The translations under genes were made by a program, and so were the position numbers. A model generated the notes under the pieces. The model saw only the letters and a program-made list of their open reading frames with translations, searched no databases and was not told where the DNA came from. Below are positions 5,423-6,769 of a DNA stretch of 6,769 nt, one piece after another. The stretch spans positions 1 through 6,769 of the forward strand of contig JAJYTX010000116.1 of NCBI GenBank assembly GCA_021792815.1. The letters run 5' to 3'. Position 1 is the stretch's first letter, and every line of letters starts with the position of its first letter. This DNA comes from Pseudomonadota bacterium (lineage in GTDB: Bacteria > Pseudomonadota > Gammaproteobacteria > Steroidobacterales > Steroidobacteraceae).

Positions 5423-6654
5423 ACCAGAGCCCGCCTCAGCCTGCCGCCGCTTCCCGGGAAATGCGGTCCGTGGTGGTGCTGGCGCTTGGGTTCGGGCTGG
5501 TCGGCATCGATCGCTACCTGATTTCCACGCTCTTCCCCGTCATCGCGCGTGACCTGCACCTGGGCTACGGCGACATCGGCACGATCACCGGTGCGCTGTC
5601 GATCGCGTGGGGCACCGCTGCGCTCATCATGGGCAATCTGTCCGACCATGTCGGCCGGCGCAGGGTACTGACGGGTGCCTTGGTCGCCTTCGCGCTGCTG
5701 ATCGGCGCCAACGGGCTGGCGGCGGGCCTCGTGGGGCTGGTGGCCGTGCGCATGGTCATGGGATTTGCCGATGGCGCCTATACCCCGGCCAGTATCTCGG
5801 CGACGCTCGAGGCGTCGGCTCCCGGGCACCACGGCCGCAACATCGGCATCCAGCAGATGACACTCACGCTGTTCGGCCTGGGACTGTCACCGTTGCTGGT
5901 CGCCTGGCTCCTGCGGCACATCGAGTGGCGGCTGATCTTTCTGATCTTCATCGTCCCGGCGCTGGTTCTCGCCTGGCTCACGTGGCGCGTCATCGGCGGT
6001 GCCGCCCCGCCGGCCCGCGCGGCCGGACGAAACCCGCTGGCCGATTGGCGCACCGTACTCGGCTACCGGAACGTACGCGTGCTGATGCTCGGCATGCTCT
6101 GCTGGCTGACCAGCCTCGTGATCACCAGCGCCCTGATGCCGAACTATCTCCTCGATCATCTGCACGTCACCTTTGGACAGATGAGCGAGGTCATGTCGGC
6201 CATCGGTTTCGGATCCATGGCCGGAACCCTGATCCTGCCGTGGCTGTCGGACCGCATCGGCCGCAAGCTCGTCATGATCCTGTCCACGGTCGGCACCGCG
6301 CTTGCGCTGGTGTGTCTGCAGTCGCTCTCCGGCGCATCGATTGCCGCGCTGTTTGCCAGCCTGTTCGCCGTGCATTTCTTCAACAACGCTTTGATCACCC
6401 TGACGGTGGGGCCGGTCTGTGCCGAATCGGTGCCGCCGGCGCTGATGGCGACCGCCTCGGGGCTCGTCATCGCGGTCGGAGAGCTGTTCGGTGGTGGTCT
6501 CGCGCCCATGATCGGCGGCCAGATTGCCCAGCACCTCGGCATCCAGGACATCCTGTGGCTGCCGATCGGGGCGGCAACCCTGGGATTTTTCCTGTGCCTG
6601 AGCCTGCGGGAGACGCGCGCAGGCGTGGTGCGCTCGGCGGAGCCGGCAGGCTAA
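5419..6654 (+). CDS. Major facilitator superfamily transporter
   Basis: A 411-residue inner-membrane protein with about twelve hydrophobic segments in two halves, as expected for this superfamily. Motif A is clear in the loop between helices 2 and 3: G72-N-L-S-D76-H-V-G79-R-R-R. A second copy follows helix 8 (L276-S-D278-R-I-G-R-K). The first helix carries the charged 'GIDRYLISTLFPVIARDL' stretch (Asp-Arg), which resembles the anion:cation symporter and aromatic acid symporter branches that import organic acids; this is a resemblance, not a firm assignment. A long hydrophilic loop after helix 6 (about residues 194-213) divides the halves. The promoter and repeated boxes just upstream suggest it is regulated on its own. 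An alternative start at Met15 (5461) would remove a polar 14-residue N-terminus. Its TAA stop overlaps the stop of the convergent minus-strand gene. Confidence 0.9.
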   Translation: MNQSPPQPAAASREMRSVVVLALGFGLVGIDRYLISTLFPVIARDLHLGYGDIGTITGALSIAWGTAALIMGNLSDHVGRRRVLTGALVAFALLIGANGLAAGLVGLVAVRMVMGFADGAYTPASISATLEASAPGHHGRNIGIQQMTLTLFGLGLSPLLVAWLLRHIEWRLIFLIFIVPALVLAWLTWRVIGGAAPPARAAGRNPLADWRTVLGYRNVRVLMLGMLCWLTSLVITSALMPNYLLDHLHVTFGQMSEVMSAIGFGSMAGTLILPWLSDRIGRKLVMILSTVGTALALVCLQSLSGASIAALFASLFAVHFFNNALITLTVGPVCAESVPPALMATASGLVIAVGELFGGGLAPMIGGQIAQHLGIQDILWLPIGAATLGFFLCLSLRETRAGVVRSAEPAG

Positions 6655-6769
6655 CGCGGGCCGCGCGGGTCCGGGTCGGCGCCGGGTGCCGCCGGCGCCT
6701 GCGGCATCAGCGGGGTGCGCAGGATGAAGGGCCACGGCGACACCTCGGTGGTCGGCCTCACCTGCACGT
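6651..6769 (-). CDS. 3' end of a convergent gene, product unknown (5' end outside window)
   Basis: On the minus strand an open frame enters from the right edge and ends at a TAG (6653-6651), giving 38 complete codons. Of these, 36 end in G or C, the bias seen in the real genes here, and the peptide is varied and natural (TTEVSPWPFILRTPLMPQ) before a Pro/Ala/Gly/Asp-rich tail ending DPRGPR. The competing minus frame, a shadow of the MFS gene, is Arg/Ala/His-rich. The two stop codons share four bases (6651-6654), so the genes meet tail to tail. I do not recognise the family. Confidence 0.6.
   Translation of the reverse strand, partial: VQVRPTTEVSPWPFILRTPLMPQAPAAPGADPDPRGPR
6678..6699. terminator. 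G-C stem-loop between convergent genes, possible terminator
   Basis: GGCGCCGG (6678-6685) and CCGGCGCC (6692-6699) form an 8-bp stem with a 6-nt loop, 24 nt after the MFS stop and inside the minus-strand coding end. It could end MFS transcription, but no T-run follows, and the codons of the minus gene (Ala/Pro/Gly) could create such symmetry by chance. Confidence 0.25.

Noticed and set aside
4476..6699. Shared arms GGCGCCGG/CCGGCGCC at 4476-4491 and 6678-6699 as a dispersed repeat family
   Set aside because: Only two occurrences, with different loop lengths and one inside Ala/Pro/Gly codons; most likely chance in GC-rich DNA.
5887..6735. 282-residue minus-strand open frame over the MFS 3' end
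   Set aside because: Arg/His/Gln/Asp-rich shadow; the neighbouring minus frame ending at 6651 has much better coding character.
1..6769. CRISPR array, insertion sequence, tRNA or integrase
   Set aside because: No regularly spaced repeats, terminal inverted repeats with transposase, tRNA-like cloverleaf or recombinase motifs were seen.

Overview
This is a high-GC window, with third codon positions almost all G or C, from an accessory or catabolic region of a Gram-negative bacterium. An outer-membrane TonB-dependent receptor of the 'GFR-x-GG' style, beside APC and MFS permeases and a CaiB/BaiF CoA-transferase, would fit a metabolically versatile proteobacterium such as a Steroidobacter/Nevskiales-like gammaproteobacterium or a sphingomonad. 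That placement is inference from gene content and style, not a match to a known genome.

Layout: (1) positions 2-904 hold the last 300 codons of a TonB-dependent receptor, closed by a 15-bp perfect stem-loop. (2) About 550 nt without a convincing gene follow, with a stem-loop, a weak promoter candidate and a repeated palindrome near the next start. (3) An APC-superfamily permease (1502-3028). (4) A CaiB/BaiF family III CoA-transferase (3145-4317). (5) A 211-nt gap that holds, on the minus strand, what looks like the C-terminal tail of a lost MarR-type regulator, plus a 16-bp palindrome against an extended -10 element. (6) A 259-residue protein made of two copies of an EthD/dimeric alpha-beta barrel-like unit (4529-5308). 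(7) A promoter with repeated AT-rich boxes, a tiny upstream reading frame and an MFS transporter (5419-6654). (8) The 3' end of an unidentified minus-strand gene (6651-6769), whose stop codon overlaps the MFS stop.

All complete genes run on the plus strand, but the gaps of about 600, 116, 211 and 110 nt, several with promoter-like elements, argue for a co-oriented cluster of separately started genes rather than one tight operon. A working model, which is inference, is uptake and use of a carboxylic acid or similar small molecule: receptor across the outer membrane, APC and MFS permeases across the inner membrane, and CoA activation by the CoA-transferase. The two-domain EthD-like protein is the least understood member. 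No RNA gene, CRISPR array, insertion sequence or integrase was seen.
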